From Flavobacteriaceae bacterium (GTDB lineage: Bacteria > Bacteroidota > Bacteroidia > Flavobacteriales > Flavobacteriaceae), in the NCBI GenBank assembly GCA_028279515.1, contig JANQNQ010000008.1:496001-560000 (forward strand): a DNA stretch of 64,000 nucleotides, given 5' to 3'. The position numbers and the translations under genes are program-made. Position 1 is the stretch's first letter, and each line of letters starts with the position of its first letter. The notes beneath the pieces are model-generated. The model saw only the letters and a list, made by a program, of their open reading frames with translations, searched no databases and had not been told where the DNA came from. Positions 24,574 to 34,100 of this stretch are shown piece by piece.

Positions 24574-24975
24574 TTAATACTTTGTACTCTGTACTCTACT
24601 CTCAAAAATTTTCAGGTACATGAACGAAGACATTTTACGAGCGCGTCGCTTGGCGGTTTGGGCATTATCTCCTGTAAATAAAGAATCGATGGTCTCGAAC
24701 CAAAGGTTGAGCCAAATCCCAAAGTGTTCTTGTTCGAGGGAATTATCAAAGGTTGCGTCTACTTTAGCATGTACTTCAAACGGATTGCCTTTATACTTGC
24801 GAACGAATAGGAGGTTGGTTTCCCAGAAATCAGTGAGTCGGTCGATATGGGCCGGCCAATCCGTGATCGTTTCGTTGAAGAAGGTGCCGATATCTTGATT
24901 GGCGCGCACTTTTTGGTAAAATGAAGTAACCAGGATTGCAATATCCTCTCGTGTAGTTATATCGTTCTTTTTCAT
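24574..24975 (-). CDS. Truncated haemoglobin, group III-like
   Basis: The 133-aa protein has the 2-on-2 globin layout. FYQKVRANQDIGTFFNETITDW carries the B-C-E region; HIDRLTDFWETNLLF lies before the F helix, with the proximal His probably in PFEVHAKVD; FGIWLNLWFETIDSLF is the G helix, and the H-helix tail is basic. Such proteins bind O2 or NO at a b-type haem in the cytoplasm. It is two bases after the small membrane gene and shares its FNR-like promoter, which places it in the nitric oxide response. Confidence 0.88.
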   Translation of the reverse strand: MKKNDITTREDIAILVTSFYQKVRANQDIGTFFNETITDWPAHIDRLTDFWETNLLFVRKYKGNPFEVHAKVDATFDNSLEQEHFGIWLNLWFETIDSLFTGDNAQTAKRRARKMSSFMYLKIFESRVQSTKY

Positions 24976-24977
24976 CC

Positions 24978-25259
24978 TTAAACTAGATTCAGAACGATAA
25001 CGATTAGACTTGTGAATACGCTCATCAGCAATATATTGAACATGATCTTAGCGCTCAATTGCGCCAATACGGCCCCGTTGAAGCTCATGCAAACGATGGT
25101 GATAAAAAAGAGTTGCGTCATTTGTGAGGCTTCTACACCATTCATCAGTAATAGCATTACTGCAACAGATCCTAAACAACTTTGTCCGATGATTGCCAAA
25201 GTGGCGTATCCCATAGCTCCTTTTTTGAATTCCTGCAGCATTGTATTGTATAGTTTCAT
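24978..25259 (-). CDS. Small membrane protein of the NO-response cluster
   Basis: The 93-aa protein has three predicted membrane helices (YATLAIIGQSCLGSVAVMLLL, LFFITIVCMSFNGAVLAQL, ILLMSVFTSLIVIVLNLV). No characterised family is recognised. Its start is 23 bases from a perfect TATCTTTG -7 box and its stop is two bases from the haemoglobin start, so it is the first gene of a two-gene NO-response transcript. Confidence 0.75.
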   Translation of the reverse strand: MKLYNTMLQEFKKGAMGYATLAIIGQSCLGSVAVMLLLMNGVEASQMTQLFFITIVCMSFNGAVLAQLSAKIMFNILLMSVFTSLIVIVLNLV

Positions 25260-25281
25260 GATCGTTTTTTTAAGTTTAGCA

Positions 25282-25327
25282 CAAAGATATTTGACCGTGT
25301 ATCCACGATTTTATGATTGCAATCATA
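25282..25327 (-). promoter_or_regulatory. Promoter with FNR-like site before the membrane protein/haemoglobin genes
   Basis: The -7 box TATCTTTG (25282-25289) has no TTG at the usual distance. Instead a perfect 16-bp palindrome TATGATTGCAATCATA (25312-25327) is centred 37.5 bases upstream of the last base of the box, i.e. near -43 from the expected start. The core ATGAT-N4-ATCAT is one change per arm from the FNR box TTGAT-N4-ATCAA. The position is that of a class II activator. Confidence 0.75.
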
Positions 25328-25335
25328 TCAGAGAC

Positions 25336-26073
25336 CTATGCCAAGAGGTTTTCTTCTAGGGCAATGGCTTTTTTAAAGAGGATGTTGTTTTCAATGTGAA
25401 TGTGCAAATGCAAATCTTCTTCAAATTCTTTGAGCATCAGAAAGGTTACCTTGTAGGTGGTGCATGCATCTGACGGCGGAGTATAATCATCGGTCAACTT
25501 AGAAATTTCTGCGAAGGCATCACCTTCGAACACATGTTCTTCGTCCATTTGGGCAATGGGATTCTTGATCGTGCCAAATGGAGGAGGCGTTAAGGATTGC
25601 CCCTGTAGCTGTGCTGTGACCATTTTTCGAATGTATGGAAACAAGATGATCTCTTCCTTTTTCATGTGCTTGATAAGCTCATCACTGGCATTCTGAAAGA
25701 TAGTATTGACGGTAGTAAGCTCTGGATGCTGCTTGCCATGTACGGTTTCGATCTTGTTCAAATACGCTTTTAGTACCGGTACTTTCTTTTCCACATTACG
25801 ATGGTGCAGTTTTTCGACATGGTCTATAACGAGATCCAAAGGCCAATGGATATAGTCTGCATCTTTGGCAGCACCCTGAGTTTCTACGAGATTATTGAGT
25901 TCATAAAGTAGTTGGTCTTGTTTTCTAGGCGGAAGGCCTTCGTGCTCACAACTTTCTTGAATACTACGGCTACCGCCGCAGCAAAAATCGAGTCCGTATT
26001 TTTTAAATATTTCGGCTGTTTTATAGTTGGAAGCGACCACGTCACCTACAACGGTCTGTTCTTTGATCAACAT
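25336..26073 (-). CDS. ric: Iron-sulfur cluster repair di-iron protein (ScdA/DnrN/Ric)
   Basis: The 245-aa protein has the N-terminal ScdA domain with GLDFCCGG (residues ~28-35) and a C-terminal hemerythrin-like four-helix domain with iron-ligand candidates: HVEKLHHRNVEKK, KHMKKEEIILFPYI, DEEHVFEGD and HLHIHIENNILF. This is the family that repairs iron-sulfur clusters and di-iron centres damaged by nitric oxide or peroxide. It is preceded by its own FNR-like promoter and follows the Crp/Fnr gene by 85 bases. Confidence 0.93.
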   Translation of the reverse strand: MLIKEQTVVGDVVASNYKTAEIFKKYGLDFCCGGSRSIQESCEHEGLPPRKQDQLLYELNNLVETQGAAKDADYIHWPLDLVIDHVEKLHHRNVEKKVPVLKAYLNKIETVHGKQHPELTTVNTIFQNASDELIKHMKKEEIILFPYIRKMVTAQLQGQSLTPPPFGTIKNPIAQMDEEHVFEGDAFAEISKLTDDYTPPSDACTTYKVTFLMLKEFEEDLHLHIHIENNILFKKAIALEENLLA

Positions 26074-26098
26074 CGGTATGAGGTTTAAAATTATAGGA

Positions 26099-26144
26099 CA
26101 AAACTACGCTGCGCTGACTCTATTATTTTATGACCTGAATCATA
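26099..26144 (-). promoter_or_regulatory. Promoter with FNR-like site before the ric gene
   Basis: The -7 box TAGTTTTG (26099-26106) again lacks a -33 TTG. The imperfect palindrome TATGACCTGAATCATA (26129-26144) is centred 37.5 bases upstream of the last base of the box, exactly the geometry of the promoter at 25282-25327. One arm differs from the perfect copy by one base (read 5'-3' on the top strand: ATGAC/ATCAT). Confidence 0.72.
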
Positions 26145-26158
26145 CACGATGCTTGAAG

Positions 26159-26749
26159 CTATTGCAAGACGATCTTCCCTTTTTGAATATGTAGTATGCC
26201 AGAAGTTTCTAGTTTTTTGATGGCCCTGATCACGGTCTCAACGCGTAGCCCGGTGAGTTCGGCGATTTCGCGACGGGTCAGGTCCACGGTGGATCCTTGT
26301 GATAGACGGTCGGTGTTTTTGAGATAGTTGAGCAAGGTGGTGATGCGATGTTCGGGCGAGTACAATGATAGCTCTTGCAGGATCATCGCCTTGTAGTGCA
26401 ATTTGTGACTAAGCGCAGCCGACAGCTTTAAGTGAATCTCGGGATTTTCGCGCAGCAGATCCAGAAAACGATCTTTGGATAAACGAAATAATACCGAAGG
26501 TTTTGTGGCCATGCAACCTGCGGGATACGGAAAATCACCGATGATGGCAGGTTCGCCAAAGGATTGTCCGTCACCAAAGATTCCTTGTGTAAACTCTTTG
26601 CCTTCTTCAGAGAGGTTGTACATCTTAACTTCTCCGGCCTTCACTTGAAAATAATACCGACCTGCACTTTGCTGTTCGAAGAGCACCTCATTCTTTTCGT
26701 AGGTTACTTCTTGTGCTCCGTATGAGATCAAGATGTCTTCGGCGATCAT
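26159..26749 (-). CDS. Crp/Fnr-family transcriptional regulator
   Basis: The 196-aa protein has an N-terminal cyclic-nucleotide-binding fold (residues ~10-110; GEVKMYNLSEEGKEFTQGIF, FGEPAIIGDFPYPAG) and a C-terminal winged helix (TRREIAELTGLRVETVIRAIKKLE). The recognition helix VETxxR is the FNR type, which fits the ATGAY-N4-ATCAT sites at 25312 and 26129. The N-terminal cysteines of FNR are missing, as in DNR/NnrR regulators that sense NO through haem. Its start overlaps the upstream membrane gene by four bases. It most likely activates ric and the haemoglobin operon. Confidence 0.9.
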   Translation of the reverse strand: MIAEDILISYGAQEVTYEKNEVLFEQQSAGRYYFQVKAGEVKMYNLSEEGKEFTQGIFGDGQSFGEPAIIGDFPYPAGCMATKPSVLFRLSKDRFLDLLRENPEIHLKLSAALSHKLHYKAMILQELSLYSPEHRITTLLNYLKNTDRLSQGSTVDLTRREIAELTGLRVETVIRAIKKLETSGILHIQKGKIVLQ

Positions 26750-27174
26750 AGGACTCTTTTAAAAAGTTTCACCACAAAGGTAGCCAGCAGGGCTACTTTG
26801 GCAACTTCAAAAATGACATAGATAAGATGCAGCTTGGACGCTTCCACTTGTGTGCCTTCGATGATCTTTACGGCACGCTCATCCAAAGCCGGATGCAAAT
26901 AGAAGGTTTGTACAAGTAGCAATGCCAATGGAATAACGAAAAGTGTGTGCCATTTGCTAAACCCTTCCGCAGAAAAGAAAAGCTGAATCAATATGATGAG
27001 CGCAAAGAACAACTCGACCCTATTGAGTGCTTTGAAAACAAGGCGCCCTATACTGAGGCCGGTTTCTAGTGTGACACCTGGCGCTCTAAATTTTAACCAA
27101 GCTTCCATAAAACTAATGGCTAATACAAAGCCGATCCATAGTAAGGAAGCTGTGATGAGAATTGGATATTTCAT
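26746..27174 (-). CDS. Four-helix membrane protein in the NO-response operon
   Basis: The 142-aa protein has four predicted membrane helices (ILITASLLWIGFVLAISFM, VELFFALIILIQLFF, LFVIPLALLLVQTFYL, LIYVIFEVAKVALLATFVV). Histidines near the membrane boundaries (SKWHTLF, FYLHPAL, SKLHLIY) could in principle hold haem, but this is speculative. It lies between the Rrf2 regulator (10 bases) and the Crp/Fnr gene (4-base overlap). Confidence 0.75.
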   Translation of the reverse strand: MKYPILITASLLWIGFVLAISFMEAWLKFRAPGVTLETGLSIGRLVFKALNRVELFFALIILIQLFFSAEGFSKWHTLFVIPLALLLVQTFYLHPALDERAVKIIEGTQVEASKLHLIYVIFEVAKVALLATFVVKLFKRVL

Positions 27175-27184
27175 AGGCGTTTGT

Positions 27185-27619
27185 TTATCGTTTTAAGAAA
27201 GTGAGTCCGTCGTTTAGTTCATCGGCTACGGTATCTAAGGTGGTTTGGGTAAGTACCGTGGTCAATTGTGCCCTTATTTGCATAAAATCATTGTGAATAG
27301 GGCATGGGCGCTCTTCATCGCATTGATCTAAACCCAAGGTGCAGCCCGAAAAAAGACGGTCTCCGTCAATGGCTTCTACTACATCTTTTATATTGATTGT
27401 TGACAAACGGTCTTTTGATATCATAAAACCACCATAAGGACCTTTTAAGGAGTTTACAAGTTGTGCCTTGACCAATGCCTGAAGAATTTTCGCGGTAAAT
27501 GCGACTGGAGAATCGATAGCCTCGGCGATCTGTGTTAGACTAACACGCGTTTCGTCTTGAGATTTCTGAGCGACGAATAGCATGGCCTTGATGCCGTATG
27601 TGCAAGCTTTGGAAAACAT
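27185..27619 (-). CDS. Rrf2-family regulator, NsrR-like
   Basis: The 144-aa protein has an Rrf2 winged helix (SLTQIAEAIDSPVAFTAKILQALVKAQLV...GPYGGFMI) and a cluster-binding loop with three cysteines, CTLGLDQCDEERPC, at the position where NsrR and IscR hold an iron-sulfur cluster. Its place at the head of a cluster with Ric, a truncated haemoglobin and a Crp/Fnr protein supports an NO sensor. It is the first gene of the Rrf2-membrane-Crp transcript. Confidence 0.88.
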   Translation of the reverse strand: MFSKACTYGIKAMLFVAQKSQDETRVSLTQIAEAIDSPVAFTAKILQALVKAQLVNSLKGPYGGFMISKDRLSTINIKDVVEAIDGDRLFSGCTLGLDQCDEERPCPIHNDFMQIRAQLTTVLTQTTLDTVADELNDGLTFLKR

Positions 27620-27623
27620 ACTG

Positions 27624-27631
27624 CAAAGGTA
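27624..27631 (-). promoter_or_regulatory. -7 box of the Rrf2 operon
   Basis: TACCTTTG on the minus strand matches TAnnTTTG exactly, four bases before the Rrf2 start codon, so the mRNA would be leaderless or nearly so. No TTG is found at the usual distance. The AT-rich stretch 27640-27656 upstream (TTTAGGATAAA core) could be an autoregulatory site. Confidence 0.5.
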
Positions 27632-27697
27632 GTGGATTCTTATTTAGGATAAAAATGTCCGAAATAAAAAATAATAACCTTGTACTTCTTTTTTAAA

Positions 27698-27863
27698 CAA
27701 AAACCTCCACTTGTAAAAGTGGAGGTTTTGTAGCCACATGTCAAATAAACCCCTTGCATTATTTGACCGTGCCTATGGACTATGCAACCCAATATTTGTA
27801 GCTGATCGTATTAACCTAACCATGTTGATCAGCACTCATTTTGAAGCCATAGCAAAAGCTTCA
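27698..27863 (-). ncRNA. Candidate structured small RNA ending in an intrinsic terminator
   Basis: Four hairpins follow in a row without a reading frame: TGAAGC/GCTTCA (27842-27863), GCTGATC/GATCAGC (27801-27833), GTCAAATAA/TTATTTGAC extended by CAC/GTG (27735-27771), and a 13-bp terminator-like stem AAAACCTCCACTT/AAGTGGAGGTTTT (27700-27729). On the minus strand the last is followed by a T-rich tail. No protein gene on either strand needs this terminator. I cannot match it to tRNA, tmRNA, SRP or RNase P. No clear promoter was found. Confidence 0.35.
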
Positions 27864-27984
27864 GGTTGTCATGAACATTTTTTATTAAGCCGAAAATGAG
27901 AAACAGCCTGTATGATAGCTCAAAAAAATACAAGATAAATCTTGTTTATTTGAGGACTAAGATAGGGCGAGGTATTGTGTTTAA

Positions 27985-28014
27985 ACATACGAAGTACTAC
28001 GTATATTTTACGTG
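27985..28014 (+). promoter_or_regulatory. ACGTAGTAC element, third copy
   Basis: On the minus strand this stretch reads ACGTAAAATATACGTAGTAC, nearly identical to part of the element upstream of the giant secreted protein gene at 35413-35443, but in the opposite orientation relative to the map. It lies between the terminator of that gene and the candidate small RNA. Confidence 0.45.
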
Positions 28015-28059
28015 CCAGGGCCTACGTACTCTCGGATTTTTGACGTAGAGACATGTTAC

Positions 28060-28095
28060 AAAAAAGAAGGCCCCAACCCACTGGTCGAGGCCTTC
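28060..28095 (-). terminator. Intrinsic terminator of the 2394-aa secreted protein gene
   Basis: On the minus strand GAAGGCC and GGCCTTC form a 7-bp stem (28066-28072 with 28089-28095), directly followed by a run of six Ts (28060-28065). It lies 68 bases past the stop codon, after a second hairpin at 28097-28130. Confidence 0.85.
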
Positions 28096-28096
28096 A

Positions 28097-28130
28097 GAAA
28101 CTTTATCACCCCTTACATTGATAAAGTTTC
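28097..28130 (-). other. Conserved 3'-UTR hairpin
   Basis: GAAACTTTATCA pairs perfectly with TGATAAAGTTTC (12 bp, 10-base loop) between the stop codon and the terminator. The same hairpin, loop and flanks occur at 35623-35656 after the paralogous gene. Confidence 0.7.
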
Positions 28131-28163
28131 GAAAGTCGCTATTAATAAACTAAACTACTTATC

Positions 28164-31100
28164 TTATGGCATCTGTTCTATTATGGTGTAGAATACCGAG
28201 TTGAAGACGGCATTTCCTGGATGTGCCAGTATGTTGTCTCTGATAAAGAGGAGTTCGTTTCCTGCATTTAGGAAGATGACCTCTCCGTCCATGTTGATGT
28301 CCTCGACATAGTATCCCACTGGTTTATAGAATACGGATGGTCCGAATGGACTTTCTGCGGCTGATACATCTAAAACTTGCTGTTTTATCTCAACCGACTC
28401 TGCCCCAGTGTTGAGGAAGATGACCCTCTTGATACCGTCACTGTCCTCGTCATTGGCATTACCGGCCCACATCCCTAGGATGCCACTTGGCATGCCGAAG
28501 CTGGTCTGTGCGTTGGTGCCGTATGTCTGGGTGGTCCCGTCGGTAAAGTCAACATTTGCTGTTGTGCTACCGCTCAGTGCAATGGCCATGTTACTAATGA
28601 TCCCAAGGTGATTTCTGTGGTGTATGGCCACATAGTAGGAAGAAGCAGCCTGACCAAATGTGATCGGGCTTGTCCCATCAAGGTCTACGACGTCCCCGTC
28701 CCTTTGCAGTAGTGCGGATCTTCCGTCGATTACGATCTTGTTGTCAGCGGCATCCCTAAGCTCTATCCAGACCCAGTCAACAATGGCATTGCTTCCGGTA
28801 GGAATAAATACCACAGGAGTGCAGTTGGCCGAGTCGGCATACGGGCTCGTTGTTGAAAGGTGCCCGCCGGCACGCAGGTCGTCGCGCATCAACATTTCTT
28901 CGCCAGAATTTGGATTCAATGCAGCACCTTGTAGGTATACTTTTGGTTGTAGCACTACAATTCGTGATGGATTAATTTGTCCGAAGGTACCATTCTGGGT
29001 TGGGGCATCATCGAAAATCGAGGCATCGACTGCCGTTCCATTATTGTCAAAAATCACTCCTGAAGAAGTAGAAATTTGATAAAAATCTCCAACGCTTCCC
29101 TCTCTAAAAATAGCACTAGGGTTATTTCCAACATTTGGTAGATTGACACCTCCAAAATCGGTACCATAGGTAACGTCCAATGGGCAACATGCACCTCCAT
29201 CGCTAACACCAACAGCATCATATATTATGGCTCCAAAAGATGACAAGTCTTCAGCAACGCCATCGTTATCTGTATCGATATCTGTCACATCCACCGTTCC
29301 GCTAAAAGAATTTGCCAGTACCGCTGTATGGGTCGGGTCTGTCAAGTTAGGAGCTGATACGGTCAGTATCCCGTCTGCGTTGAAGTCTCCTGAAATATTT
29401 ATTACATCCGTGACCACACCTCTACCGTTTCTGCTATTATCTCCATCGATAATCACAAAGACGCCACTAAAGGATTCATTTGCGGGTCCCTTAAACTCTA
29501 TAGTTTGAGGAGCGCTAGCATCTAAGGTGATAGGCTGGTACTCACTTATCAAAACTGGAACTAAATTATTCAGATCAGGAGTCAATGACACGTCATTTCC
29601 GTCTCCACCGACATAGCTAATAAATCCACTATAGTTGCCAAAGGATATGGCTGAACCTTCAGGCAAGCCGTTGAATGTACCAGATACTGGATCTGGCCCA
29701 TCATTATTTATAATTATTATTTCACCAGCTAGTTGTGCCAAAAATCCATCTGTTGGAGTTAAGTTGGCATCGTTCAGGCTAAGGGTTCCATTTACGTTCA
29801 ATCTATCGAAATCAAATCCTCCGTCGCCTACAATTCGAGGGGCAAAGGTCGCCCCTGTATTCATGACCAGGTCATCAAAGGTATAATCAAATCCAGTGGT
29901 TCCTCCTCCTGGTCGAATTGTAGCATCATTTGAAATGGTCGTAACCTCTCCTCGTATGATTGGTAAACCTGTCATTAAGGTCGTAGCTCCAGAGAAATTG
30001 GCAGCATCCAAAATATTGATTAATACATCTCCAGCACCCACGTTGCCAGTAGCATTGAGAACTCCGAAAGTGAAGCTTACACCAGGGCCACCTCCAGGGA
30101 AACCAGAAGTGTCGCTGTTCAAGTTTGTAATGGTTCCTGCGGCGCCATTGTACGTAACTCTACCATTGAAATCATTGGTTTCACCATTGAAATTGATGGT
30201 CCCGGCATTGTGATTAAAAATGGCAGTTCCTGTTCCAGTATTGATATCAATATCTGCATTGAAGTTACTAACACCTGACCCATTCTTTGTGATGAGTGTA
30301 AAATCAGGCTCCAGATCAAACTGAGGTGCTGTCAAGGTAAACTCATCTACGATAATGTCTGATAAGAATGTATTTGTAGCATTGGTAAACGAAAGGTTGG
30401 TAAATGCACTTTGATCAGCATTGAATGGATTCTGTACAGCGATTGCACCTACAGTATTGGCCTGGTCTAATACAGCAGTTCCTGAACCATTACCTCTAAG
30501 TATTAGAAAGCCTTTGTTAATGATACCACTTTGTTGGAAAATACCATCGTTACTTGCTATAAATAAATTGGTATTGGTATCGGTTATATTCACATTACCA
30601 TCTAATGTCACCGTACCAGGAGACGCTATCAAGAAGTTTTGAAGCGGATCTGTAGCATCTATGGTAACTTCACTAAACGTAATATTTGCTCCGGCCGTGA
30701 TGGTTATTCTTTCAGCTTCTATATTTATTGCACCACCAAATGAGTGATTCCCTTCTCCATCGTCTATGGCGATTTGTCCAGAAGCTGAGAGCGTCGAAAC
30801 TCCTGTCACTGTTATGATGCTTCCCACATCTGTGATTTGAGTAAACCCTACAATATTTAGGTCTCCAATATTGATGGCGTCCAATTCCATGGTTGCAGTA
30901 TTATCGCCTTCGATATCAATCGCAGTTGCTGAAGAAGTTGCAACGGTAACCGCATTGGTTCCTCCTTTCGTATTTATTAGCATTCCTCCTGTGAACAGGG
31001 ACATATCTACTGTTACGGTAGTGTCGTCCACTAAAACGGGCCCTCCAGAAACCTCTACCGGTGATGTTAGGTTGCTAATGGTTAACGTAGTACCATCATC

Positions 31101-34100
31101 AGATAGGGTGATGTCATCGTCAGAGACCCCTCCATTGACATCTTCGATGGTCAAAATATCACTATCGATGCTTACTAAGGTTTCGTCTAGCGTCACAGAA
31201 ACTGTAAACGTACATACGCTTTCATTACCACAAGCATCCGTTATCGAGAAGGTATTGGTGGTCACCCCTTCAGGGAATACTTCACCAGACGCAATCCCCG
31301 CTGTTTGTGTGATGGTCACATCACCACAATTATCTGTGGCTTCAGGAAAGTCATAGGTAATCGTAGCTTCTGTCTCTCCTTCTGCCAATTCGAACGTGAT
31401 ATCTTCTGGACATGAAGTAATTTGAGGGGCAGTTGTATCAGTAATTGTAATGGTTTGCACACACGTACTTGCATTTCCATCTGCGTCGGTGGCCGTCCAG
31501 GTACGTTCTGTAGTTCCTGTATTACCACAGGCCCCTGATACCAATACATCACTATATGTTATTGTAGGAGTTCCTTGAGTATCGGTAGCTGTAGCAGTAC
31601 CTGTTGCGGCAGGGTCTGTAGGGTCTGGATTAGGATTCAAGGCTACAATTTTGACCTGCCAAGACACAAGGGTTCCTGTATCCTGAAATACTTGGTCGCG
31701 TATAATTAAGGTCCAGTCCCCATTTATAGGGCTTCCATTGGCATTGATCTCGCTTATGAGTTGTGCAAAGGCATCCGTTCCGCCCATAGCAGTATATTCG
31801 CAAATATTGTCGACTTGGCAAACGGCTTCTGAATTATCAATCGTCTCTCCGATATCGTTTGCCGGAACGCTAGCGGAATCAGTAAATGTAATGGGAAAGG
31901 CAGCATTTAAATCGCTACTCTCAGCAAGAGACTCTGCGAATAGGACCACAGATTCTCCGCCCGGTGCAGTAACTTCCATCGCTAGATCTCCTATCCAAGT
32001 ATGGTTTATAGCTGTTTGTACTGTAATTTCTATTACCTCAAAATTAGAGGCTATCCCTGTAACATTGGCGATACTTGTAATGCCCGTACCATCATTATCG
32101 GGAATGTTGATCGGCGTGTCTGCACTTACACCTAAACCTATGGCTGTCCCACACTCCAATGTAATATCTGGTGGGCAGCTGATCACTGGGGCAAAGGTGC
32201 TTTCTCGTGTTAGTGTGATGTCGTTTCCATCACCGCCTACATAACTGATGGTAAAGTCTTCTGAAGTTCCTGGAAGTGTTACTTGGGCACCCTCAGCCAA
32301 ACCATTGAAGGTCCCTACTATCGGGTCTACTCCATCGTTATTGATCAATGTAATGACCCCGATGCTGGCATCGTCGATGCTAAAATCTCCCGTAGGTAAA
32401 AAATCTGCATCGGTCAAGGTCACTGTACCAACGACATTCAATTGATCAAACGCGCTGTCGCTATCTATATATGGTGCAAAAACACCATCATTAAATTCAA
32501 TATTTCTTACAGTTAATACAGATGGTGTTGTTCCATTACCTGGTGCTATTGTACCTTCTTGTTCTACTGTTGTTGAAGTACCTGTTAAGGTTCCAGTACC
32601 TGATAATACACTATTAAATCTATCTATTAATAGCTCGTCTAAAACTTCAATATTAATACCACTTGTGCCAATATTTACAGGCGCCTGTATGACTAGGGTT
32701 CCAAATTCTAATGAAAGGTCTACATCATTAAAGGTCGTATTGCCATCCAAGAATCGCGTCCTTGTTCCTGAAACTCCGCTATAATCTAACTTTTCAACTG
32801 TAATCGTACTTCCAAAAAATTCTAAAGTACCTGCATTATGTTCAATATTAGCTACAGAATCATTTGTTGGGTTGGTAATATTAATTGTACTTATATCTGT
32901 CCCTAAGGTTAATGACCCTGTTCCTGTCTTAAGAATATTTGTATTCTCTGTGAGATTCATAGTTGGTGCAAAAAGACTTGCATCTCCAATTGTTAATAGA
33001 CCAATCTCCATATCATCGATATCATTAAATACAATGAGTCCCATGGTTCGTCCAGTTTCTACTTCAATTATATTTATATCATTGTCTCCAAAGAATAGAG
33101 CTACTGTATCTCCGTTATCGCTTCCATCAAAAACTAGTTTATCTGTTGTAATGGTCCCTGTAGGTTTATTAATCGTATTTTCTGCTCTTAAATAAAGGTC
33201 AGAGTCTCCAGCTGTTACTACGTCAGCTGTTAGCGTTAAATCTCCAGAACCTACATAAATTTCGTTCCTTGGATTATCCACAGAATCTGTGGAAGTAATA
33301 GTCCCAAGCTCTAAAGATTGAGAAGATGCAACATAAAATGCTTCTGCACTTATACTTACTAATCCACCAAAAGAATGAGGTGCTGTAGCTCCCAGGCTTA
33401 TGTCGACATTTTCAGTTGTTTGGATATTTGTAGTACCTGTTATAGTTATTGGGTACCCTGGAAATTGATCGGATAAAGAATTTATTCCTGTTACGTCAAA
33501 ACTCTGAGCCGTTAACGCTCTCTGAATTGTAAGATTCAGTGCTATACTCTCAGAAACTTTAAAAGCCCCTGTAATTGTAATGGCTCCATTTTGAGTAAAC
33601 GTGTTTATATTTTTAATATCAAAATCACCATTAATACTGATATCAGAATCTATAGAGATGCTATTATTTCCGTTTCCGCCAATAAATTCAATACCATTTG
33701 TAATATTAGACATTGGAACCGTAACCGTAGTTGCATCTATTTTTACCACACCACTTCCAGAGACAGTTGGCACAACTAAATCACTAATCGTTAGTGTTGT
33801 ACCATCGCTAGATAATATAATTTGATCATCAGAATCATTTTCTATATCTGTAATCGTTAATTTACCATTGCTCAGTTCTACTAAAGTTTCAAAAGGATTT
33901 TCATTTACTACAACATCAAAAGAACATGTCCCAACATTACCATAGGCATCGGTAGCCTCGAAGGTATTTGTAGTTGTACCTAAAGGAAATTCACTTCCTG
34001 ACGGCAAACCAGCTGTTTGTGTTACGCTAGATGTAGCTGAAGACGAAAATTGTACAAGAAAGCGTCTTTGAACAGTACCGCCTAGATCATTCCAACCTCC

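Noticed and set aside
27698-28060. tRNA, tmRNA, SRP RNA or RNase P RNA in the hairpin-rich gap.
   Set aside because: No cloverleaf, no tag-peptide frame and none of the conserved core sequences of these RNAs were seen on either strand.
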